Assembly (NCBI GenBank): GCA_028023455.1
Contig: JAQFVV010006274.1
Location: 3,350,001 to 3,414,000, forward strand
Length of the DNA: 64,000 nt
Reading direction: 5' to 3'
Source: Epiperipatus broadwayi
Lineage: Eukaryota; Onychophora; Udeonychophora; Euonychophora; Peripatidae
Both the position numbers and the translations under genes were made by a program. The notes under the pieces are model-generated. The model worked only from the letters and a program-made list of their open reading frames with translations. It ran no database searches and was not told the DNA's origin. The first letter of the stretch is position 1; each line of letters opens with the position of its first letter. This document shows, piece after piece, positions 62,677 to 64,000 of the stretch.

Positions 62677-62730
62677 CGGTTCAATAAAGGAAATATTTAT
62701 TATTTTTATATAGTTGTTTTATTTCAATTG

Positions 62731-64000
62731 TGTTGAACTATTATTAATTATTAAAAACAACATTATCGACAAATTTATGTTTGTCCATTATTAAATATTG
62801 TCATCACAAAAACTAATCATTTTTTACCCTTTTTCTTCTTTGGAATTGAAATGTATATAATTATTTTCTAGTGGCTACATTTGATTGTGTGTATATATAA
62901 ATATATATAATTTTATAACAGCTCAAGCTTATATACATTATAAATTGTCAATCTTTTATAAAGGCAACCATGTGAAGTTGCTGTTTTTTATGTTTTTAAA
63001 AAGAAAAAATGTATGCAAAAGAAAATAAAAGTTTCACATTTCTATATTAAATCTGTAGTCATACTAAACTTTTTATAAATAATTAGTAGTTGTCTGACCA
63101 AAATTAAATCAGTAACTGTTTTCAGTACTTATTTATTATCTTGTTTTCCAAACTTGGAAATCATTTTTGTTACTTATACAGTTTGAGGGGCACAAAAAAT
63201 ATTTAAACCAAAATGGTTGACAAAAACTGATCATACTTAATATTTACAGTTTTTTTTTATTATTTTAAAAAAAGAAAATTTTCTGCAAAAATTAATTATA
63301 ATACTTCCATTGTATTAAGTCAATTTATTAATAGAAAAATAGAAAAAATGTAACAAATGTAAAATTTCATGTCATACCCATCAGTTTAATAATATAAAAA
63401 TAAAAAGAAACAAAATATTTATCATGTCCAATAATGAAGATTTTTTATGAGGGCTGGAATCCATATCTTTGGAAATATTTTATTACATGCTGTTCTATCA
63501 AAGAAAGATTCCAAACTGTCATAATCTTTCTGAAATGGTAGTGGGTCAAAATAAAATGCTGAACATAAACTATGACAATGTTAAGAGTGTGTCAGCATTT
63601 ACATGTTATAATATAAATAAAAAACAAAAATTTAAAATAAACTTTTTGAATGGAATTTATAATTGATATATTAATTTTTTTAAACTTAACAACTAACACA
63701 TATTTGGTAAAATAAAATTGAAAAAAAAAAAGCCAAACAAATATTCATATGCCTCTGAAACTGTTTAATTTAAAAAAAATCATTGCTAAGCTTTGAAAAC
63801 AGGATAATAAGCAAGTACACTGTTTTCTTTATTTTCTTAACCCACAGTTCTGGTTTTATCTTTAGCTATTAACAATATAAATGATCTTGAATTGTGAAAA
63901 TGTATGAAAGATTAAGAGATATATATGCATATATACACAATATTTTGGCCAATTATTTTTAAATGTTTTAAAATGAAATAATTTCTATTTTAACATGTCT
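62731..64000. other. AT-rich spacer, no gene recognised
   Basis: No domain or structured repeat recognised. The frame at 63469-63666 has no motif and average AT-rich composition. Confidence 0.5.

Larger units (their letters stand above)
61389..62730. repeat. 1.34-kb near-perfect palindrome of two Penelope-like 3' ends
   Basis: Both edges read CAATTG, and the axis is at about 62060 with a seven-base spacer (CCAGTAT) between ACATCTCATTCTATGA and its inverse. Along both arms every landmark is mirrored: the ACCGGTTTTC edge region at 61439 / 62671, GTCATGTGATTATATTAG-type sequence, CCCTCCCCT near 61588 / GGGGAGAGGG near 62522, and the coding part. Arms differ at a few percent of positions. Each arm is a 5'-truncated Penelope-like copy containing the C-terminal endonuclease coding end, 3' untranslated region and tail hairpin, joined head to head. 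Confidence 0.95.

Overview
This is nuclear DNA of an animal, probably an AT-rich invertebrate. G+C is low throughout, roughly a quarter by eye. Everything recognisable is a decayed or structured transposable element, simple repeat or AT-rich spacer. I see no bacterial operon logic, no rRNA, no canonical tRNA gene, no CRISPR array, and no host gene I can name. Most open frames are short and arise by chance in AT-rich sequence. The longest (265 codons on the minus strand) is only a GATA microsatellite read in frame. The phylum cannot be fixed from the sequence. The mix of hAT/ZBED-like transposase, RTE- and other APE-type LINEs, Penelope-like elements with GIY-YIG endonuclease, LTR retrotransposon remnants and tRNA-derived SINEs is metazoan.

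Layout. 0.6-1.3 kb: LINE reverse-transcriptase relic. 2.6-3.3 kb: isolated island of higher G+C, unexplained. 8.45-10.84 kb: decayed hAT element with ZBED-type transposase. 12.16-12.42 kb: tandem duplication. 13.5-14.0 kb: hAT MITE with near-perfect 8-bp target duplication. 15.4-19.2 kb: LINE relic interrupted by copies of a dispersed repeat called here family A. 19.46-20.40 kb: tandem plus inverted family A cluster with a 456-bp period. 21.9-22.7 kb: a second, unrelated family (E) with the same architecture. 25.6 and 50.6 kb: two inverted copies of family D. 27.9 and 49.6 kb: two palindromic copies of SINE-like family C. 30.07 kb: a very short tRNA-like SINE with a perfect 17-bp target duplication. 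32.0-33.9 kb: Penelope-like element remnants with GIY-YIG domain and an almost cytosine-free 3' region. 34.2-34.5 kb: foldback repeat. 35.4-38.1 kb: RTE-like LINE relic running into about 600 bp of GATA repeats. 38.75-47.48 kb: nested LTR retrotransposon remnants with about 2.5-kb LTRs. 53.5-55.5 kb: gag-like remnant between 0.4-kb direct repeats. 57.7-61.3 kb: nearly full-length decayed LINE with a family A insertion. 61.39-62.73 kb: a 1.34-kb near-perfect palindrome made of two 5'-truncated Penelope-like copies.

How the parts relate. LINEs are the likely source of the machinery that moved the short SINEs, which carry direct target duplications and A-rich tails. The hAT relic belongs to the superfamily that would have mobilised the MITE. 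The recurring theme is small repeats organised as inverted fragment plus tandem unit, typical of Penelope-like elements and their non-autonomous derivatives. Two Penelope-like tails and family A share a compact signature: TGA-n-n-A, a short hairpin, then GAAAC, resembling part of a hammerhead ribozyme core. This shared architecture and motif is the most interesting lead in the window.
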